Shown piece after piece: positions 44,074 through 52,726 of a DNA stretch of 57,245 nt. Every line of letters begins with the position of its first letter. The first letter of the stretch is position 1. Below the pieces are notes generated by a model. It ran no database searches and had not been told where the DNA came from. It saw only the letters and a list, made by a program, of their open reading frames with translations. Position numbers and translations under genes: made by a program. This DNA is from an uncultured Kiritimatiellota bacterium. GTDB taxonomy: Bacteria > Verrucomicrobiota > Kiritimatiellia > RFP12 > UBA1067. Location of the stretch: positions 1 through 57,245 of the forward strand of contig CAKTZA010000016.1 in NCBI GenBank assembly GCA_934635045.1. Direction: 5' to 3'.

Positions 44074-45606
44074 ATGGCAGACTGCTCGAACATTCGCAGG
44101 TTCAGGGACGCGGCGGACTACACGCGGAACTTCATCGTCCGGGACGAGATCGACAAGTACCTGCCCGGCGGCCGGCACTTCATCGACGACGCGGCGATCA
44201 ACCGCCTCATCGCCGAGACGGACGGCAAGGCGCCCGACCCGGTGCGCGTGCGGGAGATCGTCGCGAAGGCCGAGTCGACCTGCGAGACGCTGCGCCCGGA
44301 GGAGACGGCCGTCCTCATGCAGGTCACGGACCCCGCGCTGTTCGAGGAGATGCGCGCGGCGGCCGACCGCATCAAGCACAAGGTCTACGACAACCGCATC
44401 GTCATGTTCGCGCCGCTCTACATGTCGAACCTCTGCGTGAACGGCTGCCGGTACTGCGGGTTCCGCGAGGGCAACGCCCTGCAGAAGCGCCGCGTCCTGA
44501 CAATGGACGAGCTGAAGCAGGAGCTCGACGTCCTCGCCGGGCGCATCGGCCACAAGCGCCTCATCGCCGTCTATGGGGAGCATCCGACGACCTCGACCGA
44601 GTACATCGCCGAGACGATCGAGACGTGCTACGCCCGCAAGGCCCCCGCGCCGCGCACGGGCAAGCTCAACTCGATCCGCCGCGTGAACGTGAACGCCGCG
44701 CCGCTCCCCGTCGCCGACCTGAAGGTGCTGCGGTCGGTCGGCATCGGAACCTTCCAGGTCTTCCAGGAGACGTACAACCGCAAGCTCTACGAGTCGATGC
44801 ACCCGGCGTGGAGCGTGAAGGGGAACTACGACTGGCGCACGACGTGCTTCCACCGCTGCCTGGAGGCGGGCGTGGACGACGTGGGCTTCGGCGTCCTCTA
44901 CGGGCTCTGCGACTGGCGCTACGAGCTCTTGGCGACGGTCATGCACGCGCGCGACCTGGAGCGGTGGTTCAACATCGGCCCGCACACGCTCTCGTTCCCG
45001 CGCCTGGAGCCGGCGAGCGGGACGCGCGTGCCGGAGGAGTCGCCGTGGCTCATCGACGACGCGACGTTCGCGCGCATCCTCGTCATCGCGCGCCTCTCCG
45101 TGCCGTACACGGGCATCATCGTCACGGCGCGCGAAAGCCCGGCCTCGCGCAACAAGGTGCTGGACCACGGCATGACGCAGCTCGACTGCTCCTCGAACAT
45201 CGCGATCAAGGGCTACAGCGACTTCGACGACGAGGCGCACCAGGAGAAGGAGCGCCAGCAGTTCATGCTCGGCGACAACCGCTCCATCGACGAGATGGTG
45301 CGCTACCTCGCCGGGCGCGGCGTCATCACCTCGTTCTGCACGGCGGGCTACCGCTGCGGGCGGACGGGCGGCTGCATCATGGACGCGCTCAAGACGGGCC
45401 GCGAGGGCAAGTTCTGCAAGATCAACGCCGTCCTCACGTTCCGCGAGTGGCTGGACGACTTCGCGAGCGACGCGACGCGCGCGATCGGCGACCGCCTGAT
45501 CGAGAAGGAGCTCGCCGGCATCAAGGCGTGGCTGCCGAAGTTCTATCCGACGGTGCTGAAGCAGTACGAGGCGACCTGCCGCGGCGAACGCGACCTCTTC
45601 TTCTGA
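44074..45606 (+). CDS. HydG-like radical SAM enzyme (ThiH/HydG family)
   Basis: A 510-residue radical SAM protein. CVNGCRYC (about residues 120-127) is the CX3CX2C cluster motif; YGEHPTTSTEYI, TFQVFQETYN and SFPRLEPASG are shared with HydG and ThiH. HydG cleaves tyrosine to CO and cyanide for the [FeFe]-hydrogenase cofactor. Its C-terminal motif is CTAC-YR-x-GRTG...C; here it reads CTAGYRCGRTGGC ... FC, with Gly in place of the second Cys and extra Cys three residues on. Function as a true HydG is therefore uncertain; it may be a paralogue. No hydE, hydF or hydrogenase gene is in the window. Confidence 0.8.
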   Translation: MADCSNIRRFRDAADYTRNFIVRDEIDKYLPGGRHFIDDAAINRLIAETDGKAPDPVRVREIVAKAESTCETLRPEETAVLMQVTDPALFEEMRAAADRIKHKVYDNRIVMFAPLYMSNLCVNGCRYCGFREGNALQKRRVLTMDELKQELDVLAGRIGHKRLIAVYGEHPTTSTEYIAETIETCYARKAPAPRTGKLNSIRRVNVNAAPLPVADLKVLRSVGIGTFQVFQETYNRKLYESMHPAWSVKGNYDWRTTCFHRCLEAGVDDVGFGVLYGLCDWRYELLATVMHARDLERWFNIGPHTLSFPRLEPASGTRVPEESPWLIDDATFARILVIARLSVPYTGIIVTARESPASRNKVLDHGMTQLDCSSNIAIKGYSDFDDEAHQEKERQQFMLGDNRSIDEMVRYLAGRGVITSFCTAGYRCGRTGGCIMDALKTGREGKFCKINAVLTFREWLDDFASDATRAIGDRLIEKELAGIKAWLPKFYPTVLKQYEATCRGERDLFF

Positions 45607-45878
45607 GGCGGAGGGCACAGAGAGCCCTTTGCGCCCTCCCTGCGCCCTCTTTGTGGCCAAAAAACGAAGTGCTGGGGCGATTGATGTCTCACGCGGAGTC
45701 ACAGAGGCACGGGCTGTGCGGCGACGCAAGTCACCTGTGGTCCGGAGGAGCCGACAGGCGTCGCTTCCGGAAATGACGGTCGGGCCGACGGGACAAAATG
45801 CGGGCCTATTGATTTTCGCGGCGAAATTCGGTATTCTACTCACCAAACATTTCACCTCAAAAAGGAGAAGAGAAAGAC
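45607..45878. other. intergenic region with repeats upstream of tatA
   Basis: A hairpin-like pair GGAGGGC (45610-45616) / GCCCTCC (45633-45639) follows the HydG-like gene. A stretch (45687-45713) resembles the arms of the inverted repeat at 21339-21500. No gene is recognised. Confidence 0.45.
45809..45837 (+). promoter_or_regulatory. sigma-70 promoter of tatA
   Basis: TTGATT (45809-45814), a 17-nt spacer, TATTCT (45832-45837). Leader of about 35 nt with AAGGAG (about 45861-45866) before ATG 45879. Confidence 0.7.
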
Positions 45879-46088
45879 ATGAGACCCGGTTTGACGCAAA
45901 TCCTCATCTGCGTGGCGATTATCGCCTTGGTGTTCGGCGCGAAGAAGATCCCCGAACTCGCGCGCTCGATCGGCAAGGCGAAGGGCGAGTTCAAGAAGGG
46001 CCTGCAGGAAGGCGAGAAGGAACTGGCCGAGGCCGAAGCCGCCGAAGCGGCCGAAAAGGCCGCCGAGCCCGCGAAGGAGCTCGTCTGA
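45879..46088 (+). CDS. tatA: twin-arginine translocase subunit TatA/TatE
   Basis: A 69-residue protein with one membrane segment (ILICVAIIALVFGAKKIPEL) followed by an amphipathic helix and an Ala/Glu-rich tail, the TatA form. It forms the pore of the Tat pathway, exporting folded proteins. tatB and tatC are not in the window. The stop overlaps the putative uvrC start. Confidence 0.9.
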   Translation: MRPGLTQILICVAIIALVFGAKKIPELARSIGKAKGEFKKGLQEGEKELAEAEAAEAAEKAAEPAKELV

Positions 46089-47557
46089 CCGAACTCGTCC
46101 GAGAGCGGCTGAAGTCCGTTCCCGACCGCCCCGGCTGCTATCTCATGCGAGATCGCCGGGGCGTCATCATCTACGTCGGCAAGGCGAAGAACCTGCGCCG
46201 CCGCGTCTCCTCGTACTTCCGCGCGGGCGCGCGGCATCCGCCGAAGGTGCGCTCGATGGTCGAGACGGTCTATGACTTCGAGTTCATGACGGTGAAGAAC
46301 GAGGCCGAGTCGCTCCTCACCGAGGCGTCGCTCATCAAGAAGTACAAGCCGCGCTTCAACATCCTCATGCGCGACGACAAGCGCTATCTCGCGCTCCGGG
46401 CCGACCCGACGGCGGACTGGCCGCGCTTCGCCTGCTGCCGGATCGTCCGCGACGACGGCGCGCGCTACTTCGGGCCGTTCCCGTCCGCGCCCGTCGTCCG
46501 CGCCGCGAAGGACTTCGTCGAGAAGCGCTACGGCATCCGGGAGTGCGACTGCCTCGCGCCCGACGAGGCGGCGCACCGCCACTGCCTCGCGAACGTCATC
46601 CGCCACTGCTCGGCGCCGTGCCTCGGCCAGGTGACGCGCGAAGATTACCGGATGCGCTTTGAGGAGGCGTGCGCGTTCCTGGAGGGGAAGCGTCCCGAGG
46701 TGCTGGGCGAGGTCGAGACGCGCATGAAGGACGCGGCGGCGAAGGGTGACTTCGAGGCGGCCGCGCGCTGGCGCGACACGCTCTTCGCCCTGAAGGACAT
46801 GACAAAGGCCCATTTCGTGCGCCGCTCGCCGCACCTGCGCGAGGAGGAGGCGCGGCGCGGCCTCGCGGAGCTTGCGGACGCGCTGGGGCTCGCCGCGCCG
46901 CCGCGCATCATCGAGTGCGTCGACATCTCGAACCTCTTCGGCACGCACAACGTCGCCTCGCTCGTCGTCGCGCGCGACGGGCTGCCCGACGGACGCTACT
47001 ACCGGCATTTCAAGATCCGGTCGTTTGCGGGCGCGGACGACCCGCGCGCGATGGCGGAGGTCGTACGCCGCCGCTACGGGCCCGACTCGACGCTGCTCGC
47101 GACGTCGCCGCGCGCCGACCTCTACATCTGCGACGGCGGCGTCACGCAGCTCCGGGCCGCGCGCGCCGTCTTCGACGAGCTCGGCGTCACGGACATCCCG
47201 ACCGTCGGCCTCGCCAAGCGCCAGGAGGAGGTCGTGCTGGACGACGGGCGGCCGAACGTGTTCCTGCCGCGCGACTCGCAGGCGCTCATGGTCATCACGC
47301 GCCTCCGCGACGAGGCGCACCGCTTCGCGATCACCTACCACCGCAGCCTGCGCGAGCGGACGATCCGCGAGTCGGCGCTCGACGAGGTGCCGGGCATCGG
47401 CGAGGCGAAGAAGGTGAAGCTGCTCCGGGCGTTCCGGTCGGTCCGCGGCATCGCGCGCGCGTCCGTCGAGGAGGTCGCGTCCGTCGCGGGCGTGCGCGCG
47501 GCGGTCGCCGCCGAGGTCGTGCGGACGGCGCAGGCGGCGGCGGGGGAGCGGCAGTAA
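46085..47557 (+). CDS. uvrC: excinuclease ABC subunit C (short form)
   Basis: A 490-residue UvrC, about 100 residues shorter than usual. It has the GIY-YIG domain (RPGCYLMRDRRGVIIYVGKA), the UVR helices (about 208-243), an RNase H-like 5' nuclease domain with Asp residues in ECVDISNLFG and YICDGGVTQLRAA and His in RDEAHRFAITYHR, then a helix-hairpin-helix. The region normally lying between UVR and RNase H is missing. The first codon with the conserved LTELVRERL is CTG 46085, overlapping the tatA stop; no ATG, GTG or TTG is nearby in this frame. Translation coupling to tatA is inferred. Confidence 0.85.
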   Translation: MTELVRERLKSVPDRPGCYLMRDRRGVIIYVGKAKNLRRRVSSYFRAGARHPPKVRSMVETVYDFEFMTVKNEAESLLTEASLIKKYKPRFNILMRDDKRYLALRADPTADWPRFACCRIVRDDGARYFGPFPSAPVVRAAKDFVEKRYGIRECDCLAPDEAAHRHCLANVIRHCSAPCLGQVTREDYRMRFEEACAFLEGKRPEVLGEVETRMKDAAAKGDFEAAARWRDTLFALKDMTKAHFVRRSPHLREEEARRGLAELADALGLAAPPRIIECVDISNLFGTHNVASLVVARDGLPDGRYYRHFKIRSFAGADDPRAMAEVVRRRYGPDSTLLATSPRADLYICDGGVTQLRAARAVFDELGVTDIPTVGLAKRQEEVVLDDGRPNVFLPRDSQALMVITRLRDEAHRFAITYHRSLRERTIRESALDEVPGIGEAKKVKLLRAFRSVRGIARASVEEVASVAGVRAAVAAEVVRTAQAAAGERQ

Positions 47558-47573
47558 GGGAGGAACGGAGGAA

Positions 47574-48371
47574 ATGGGCTGGAAAGGCATGGCACTGGGC
47601 GGATGGATCGGAGGCGTCTTCGGCGGCCCCCTCGGCGCGCTGCTGGGCGCGGCGTTCGGCCATCAGGTCGAAAAGCACCTGCGGGGCGAGACGTCCGCGC
47701 GGCGCACGGCGACGTTCACGCCCTACCGCGAGCTCTCCGCCCGTCGGCGGTCGATGATCTTCTGCGCCTCGGCGGCCGCGATGCTCGCGAAGATGGCGAA
47801 GGCGGACGGGCGGATCTCGCGCGACGAGATCGCCGGCGTCGAGGCGGCGTTCGCGCGGCTCGGCTTCACGTCCCTCGCCCGCGACTACGCGATCAACGTC
47901 TTCCGCAAGGCGAAGGACGACGCGCACACGATCTACCAGTATGCGGACGAGTTTGCCGCCGCCGTCGAGTCCGTCGAGGTGCGCGAGCTCTTCTACGAGA
48001 TCCTCTGGGACATCGCGTGCGCGGACGGCACGGTCAGCGAGGCCGAGCGCGCGATTCTCCAGCGGATGCCCCGTGCGCTGAGGATCCGCGCGGACTGGTA
48101 CGCATTCTTCGCCCAGCAGCGCCTCGGCGCGGGCGGCCGCCGCGCGGCCGCGCCGCAGGACGAGCTGAAGGAGGCCTATGCCGTCCTCGGCGCGAAGCCG
48201 TCCGACTCGCCGGAGGCGCTGAAGGCGAAGTACCGTGCGCTCGCGAAGAGGAACCATCCCGACGCGCTGCGCGCGCAGGGACTGCCCGACGAGCTCGTCG
48301 GCAAGGCGACCGCGCGCATGGGCCGCATCAACGCCGCGTGGGCGACGGTGCGCGCCGCGCGTGGCCTCTGA
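47574..48371 (+). CDS. DjlA-like TerB/DnaJ co-chaperone
   Basis: A 265-residue protein with a Gly-rich hydrophobic N-terminus (LGGWIGGVFGGPLGALLGAAFG) that may anchor it in the membrane, a TerB-like helical domain (about 58-150; KMAKADGRISRDEI and ACADGTVSEAERAIL), and a C-terminal J-domain with HPD near residue 227 (NHPDALR). This is the DjlA arrangement, which works with DnaK at the membrane. CGGAGGAA lies directly before the ATG, 16 nt after uvrC. Confidence 0.85.
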   Translation: MGWKGMALGGWIGGVFGGPLGALLGAAFGHQVEKHLRGETSARRTATFTPYRELSARRRSMIFCASAAAMLAKMAKADGRISRDEIAGVEAAFARLGFTSLARDYAINVFRKAKDDAHTIYQYADEFAAAVESVEVRELFYEILWDIACADGTVSEAERAILQRMPRALRIRADWYAFFAQQRLGAGGRRAAAPQDELKEAYAVLGAKPSDSPEALKAKYRALAKRNHPDALRAQGLPDELVGKATARMGRINAAWATVRAARGL

Positions 48372-48380
48372 CGGCAGATT

Positions 48381-48389
48381 TGCTATAAT
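48381..48389 (+). promoter_or_regulatory. extended -10 promoter of pgi
   Basis: TGC followed by TATAAT (48384-48389). The leader of about 85 nt contains the heptamer repeat (48421-48475), which supplies the Shine-Dalgarno sequence. Confidence 0.6.
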
Positions 48390-48420
48390 ACGCAGATACG
48401 GCGGAGACCGCCGCATGGTG

Positions 48421-48475
48421 AAATAAGTAAGAAGTAAGAAGTAAGAAGGAAGAAGTAAGGAAGGAAGAAAAGGAG
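48421..48475. repeat. heptameric repeat in the pgi leader
   Basis: Units GTAAGAA, GTAAGAA, GTAAGAA, GGAAGAA, GTAAGGA, AGGAAGA, AAAGGAG read as an almost perfect 7-nt tandem array, ending in AAGGAG a few nt before ATG 48482. Confidence 0.7.
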
Positions 48476-48481
48476 AGAAGC

Positions 48482-50104
48482 ATGGATACGGAAATGTCCG
48501 ACAAGTGGCAGCATCTCGACGAGGCGATGACGCGCTCGTCCCAGAAGACGATCAAGGAACTCTTTGCGGAGGATCCCGCGCGCGCGGCGACGTTCTCCCT
48601 TGAGGCGGCGGGCTGGTTCCTCGACTACTCGAAGAACCGCATCGACCGTGACGTGATGAAGGCGCTCGTGAAGCTCGCCGAGGCGTCGAACCTCAAGGCC
48701 GAGATCGAGCGGATGTTCACGGGCGAGAAGATCAACGCGACTGAGGGCCGCGCGGTGCTGCACACGGCGCTCCGCAACTGCGACCCGAAGGCGCAGGTGC
48801 TCGTGGACGGGAAGGACGTGATGCCCGACGTGCGCGCGACGCTCGCGCAGATGGGCGACTTCTCCGACCTCGTGCGGCAGGGCAAGTGGCGCGGCTTCAC
48901 GGGCAAGCGCATCAAGTACGTCGTCAACATCGGCATCGGCGGCTCGGACCTCGGCCCCGTCATGGCGAACCTCGCGCTCACGCCCTACGCGAAGCGCACG
49001 CTCAAGTTCTTCTTCGTCTCGAACGTCGACTCGACGCACCTCGCCGAGACGCTGCGCCAGGTGAAGCCGGCCGAGACGCTGTTCATCGTCGCCTCGAAGA
49101 CGTTCACGACGCAGGAGACGATGTCCAACGCCGAGGCCGCGAAGGACTGGCTCGTGAAGGCGCTCGGCGACCCGTCGGCCGTCGCGAAGCACTTCGTCGC
49201 GCTCTCGACGGCGGCGAAGGAAGTCGCCGCGTTCGGCATCAGCCCCGCGAACATGTTCCCGTTCTGGGACTGGGTGGGCGGCCGCTACTCGCTGCCGTCC
49301 GCAATCGGCCTCTCGCTCATGATCGCGATCGGGCGCACGAACTACGCGAAGTTCCTGAAGGGCTACTGGAAGATGGACAAGCACTTCCGCACGGCGCGGC
49401 TCGAGAAGAACATGCCCGTCATTCTCGCGCTCCTCGGCATCCTCTACTCGAACGGCTACGGCGCGGAGACGTACTGCTGCCTTCCGTATGACCAGTATCT
49501 CGCGCGCTTCCCGGCCTATCTCCAGCAGATGGACATGGAGTCGAACGGCAAGGGCGTCGACAAGGACGGAAACGTCGTCGACCGCGAGACGGGGCCGATC
49601 GAGTGGGGCGAGCCGGGCACGAACGGCCAGCACTCGTTCTACCAGCTCATCCACCAGGGCACGCACCTCATCCCGTGCGACTTCATCGGCTGCTGCAAGA
49701 CGCACAACCCGATCGGCGACCTGCACGACAAGCTGATGGCGAACCTCTTCGCCCAGACCGAGGCGCTCGCGTTCGGCAAGACGGCCGAGCAGTGCCGCGA
49801 GGAGGGCGTGCCGGAGAACCTCGTGCCGTTCAAGACGTTCGAGGGGAACCGTCCGACGAACACGCTGCTCTGCGACGAGCTGACCCCCGAGACGCTCGGC
49901 GCGCTCATCGCGCTCTACGAGCACAAGGTCTTCACGCAGGGCGTGATCCTGAACATCTACTCGTTCGACCAGTGGGGCGTGCAGCTCGGCAAGGTGCTCG
50001 CGAAGGGCGTCCTCTCCGACCTCACGGCCGAGGCGCCGTCGGGGCGGCACGACGCCTCGACGAACCAGCTCATCGCCCGCTACCGCGCGGCGGTCGGCCG
50101 CTGA
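48482..50104 (+). CDS. pgi: glucose-6-phosphate isomerase
   Basis: A 540-residue phosphoglucose isomerase linking glucose 6-phosphate and fructose 6-phosphate. It has the phosphosugar-binding INIGIGGSDLGP (about 142-153), VASKTFTTQET, FPFWDWVGGRYSLPSAIGL and the catalytic GTNGQHSFYQLIHQGT (about 380). The length is typical of the long bacterial form. ATG 48482 is preceded by AAGGAG from the repeat leader. The serine hydrolase gene follows after 44 nt. Confidence 0.97.
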   Translation: MDTEMSDKWQHLDEAMTRSSQKTIKELFAEDPARAATFSLEAAGWFLDYSKNRIDRDVMKALVKLAEASNLKAEIERMFTGEKINATEGRAVLHTALRNCDPKAQVLVDGKDVMPDVRATLAQMGDFSDLVRQGKWRGFTGKRIKYVVNIGIGGSDLGPVMANLALTPYAKRTLKFFFVSNVDSTHLAETLRQVKPAETLFIVASKTFTTQETMSNAEAAKDWLVKALGDPSAVAKHFVALSTAAKEVAAFGISPANMFPFWDWVGGRYSLPSAIGLSLMIAIGRTNYAKFLKGYWKMDKHFRTARLEKNMPVILALLGILYSNGYGAETYCCLPYDQYLARFPAYLQQMDMESNGKGVDKDGNVVDRETGPIEWGEPGTNGQHSFYQLIHQGTHLIPCDFIGCCKTHNPIGDLHDKLMANLFAQTEALAFGKTAEQCREEGVPENLVPFKTFEGNRPTNTLLCDELTPETLGALIALYEHKVFTQGVILNIYSFDQWGVQLGKVLAKGVLSDLTAEAPSGRHDASTNQLIARYRAAVGR

Positions 50105-50148
50105 CGCATGCCCTCAGGGCGAAAAACCGAAAAAGGAAAAGCAAGACA

Positions 50149-51378
50149 ATGAACATGAAGAGACTCATCCTTCCGATGCTGGCGGCGGCCGTCGCCGGCT
50201 GCTGCACGGCCAACGGCCCGAAAGATTCGGGCACGACCTTCGCGCGCGACGCGCTTCGGCCCTACGTGGATTCCGGCGAGCTGCCGGGCGCGATCAGCGT
50301 CTTCTACAAGGGCGGCGTTCAGGAGACGTGCGCGATCGGCTACGCGGACGTCGCGGCGAAGCGCAAGATCAAGCTGGACGACGTCTACATGCAGTGCTCG
50401 CAGACGAAGGGCTTCTGCGGCGTGACGATCGCGAAGCTCGTGGAGGAGGGGAAGATCACGCTCGACGACCCCGTCTCGAAGTACCTGCCGGAGTTCAGGA
50501 CGCTCTGGGTCGACGCCGGGGAGTCGAACGGCGTGCGGACGCTCGTGAAGGCGAAGAACGTCCTCACGGTCCGCATGGTGCTGAACCACACGGGCGGCTT
50601 CCCGTTCGAGATCTGCGCGAAGCAGGGCAACATCAGGGGCGGCGGCTGGTCGGGCGGCGCGCCGCTCCGCCAGACGGCGGCGATCGCGGCGGCCTCGCCG
50701 CTCCTGTTCGAGCCGGGCACGAAGGTGCAGTACTCGAACACGGGCATCGACATCGGCGCGGCGGTCGTCGAGGTCGTGACGGGGATGCACTGGGAGGACT
50801 ACCTCCAGCAGACCGTCCTCGATCCGCTCGGCATGAAGGACACGACGTTCTGGCCGACGGACGCGCAGCTCGCGCACCTCGTCGAGAGCTACACCTGCCA
50901 GAAGGGCAAGCCGGCGAAGTACCTCTACGAGCACGCGATGGAGCAGCGGCCCTACAACGACCGCGGGCGCATCTTCGCCTCGGCGGGCGCGGGCCTCTGG
51001 ACGACGGCGAACGACCAGCTCAAGTTCTACAAGATGCTCATGAACCTCGGCGTCGGCGACAACGGCGTGCGGATCCTCAAGGAGGAGACGGTGAAGTCGA
51101 TCCTCGCGGTCTCGACGCGCCCGGAAGGGCTCGGCGGCTACTCGCTCGGCCTCGCCGCGCCGGTGAAGGACGGCGACGACCAGTGGTTCGGCCACGGCGG
51201 CGCGTGGGGCACGAACTGCATGGTCAACTGGCACCGCAAGGAGCTGAAGCTCTGGGCCGTGCAGCTCGAGGGCGGGCCACGCCCGTGGGACGAGGCGCGC
51301 GGCGCGGCGGAGAAGAAGTTCTTCCAGTACGTGATCGACAACTCCGGCGCGAACGCCTACACGGGGCGCGTGAAGTAA
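50149..51378 (+). CDS. lipoprotein serine hydrolase (beta-lactamase class C-like)
   Basis: A 409-residue serine hydrolase of the penicillin-recognising fold. A lipoprotein signal peptide ends in AAVAGC (residues about 12-17). The nucleophile is in SQTK (S-x-x-K, near residue 84), Tyr-x-Asn is YSN near 195, and the third motif is HGG near 348 in place of KTG, as in many esterases and D-aminopeptidases. It may act on peptidoglycan or an ester in the periplasm; antibiotic hydrolysis is not implied by the sequence. rhlE follows after 18 nt. Confidence 0.85.
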   Translation: MNMKRLILPMLAAAVAGCCTANGPKDSGTTFARDALRPYVDSGELPGAISVFYKGGVQETCAIGYADVAAKRKIKLDDVYMQCSQTKGFCGVTIAKLVEEGKITLDDPVSKYLPEFRTLWVDAGESNGVRTLVKAKNVLTVRMVLNHTGGFPFEICAKQGNIRGGGWSGGAPLRQTAAIAAASPLLFEPGTKVQYSNTGIDIGAAVVEVVTGMHWEDYLQQTVLDPLGMKDTTFWPTDAQLAHLVESYTCQKGKPAKYLYEHAMEQRPYNDRGRIFASAGAGLWTTANDQLKFYKMLMNLGVGDNGVRILKEETVKSILAVSTRPEGLGGYSLGLAAPVKDGDDQWFGHGGAWGTNCMVNWHRKELKLWAVQLEGGPRPWDEARGAAEKKFFQYVIDNSGANAYTGRVK

Positions 51379-51396
51379 GGCAGGGAAGCGAAGAAG

Positions 51397-52716
<1,320 letters not shown>

Positions 52717-52726
52717 GCGTCCGTAG

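Noticed and set aside
45629..46084. Long N-terminal extension of uvrC across tatA
   Set aside because: It overlaps tatA fully in another frame and is Arg/Gly-rich shadow sequence; UvrC homology begins at about 46085.
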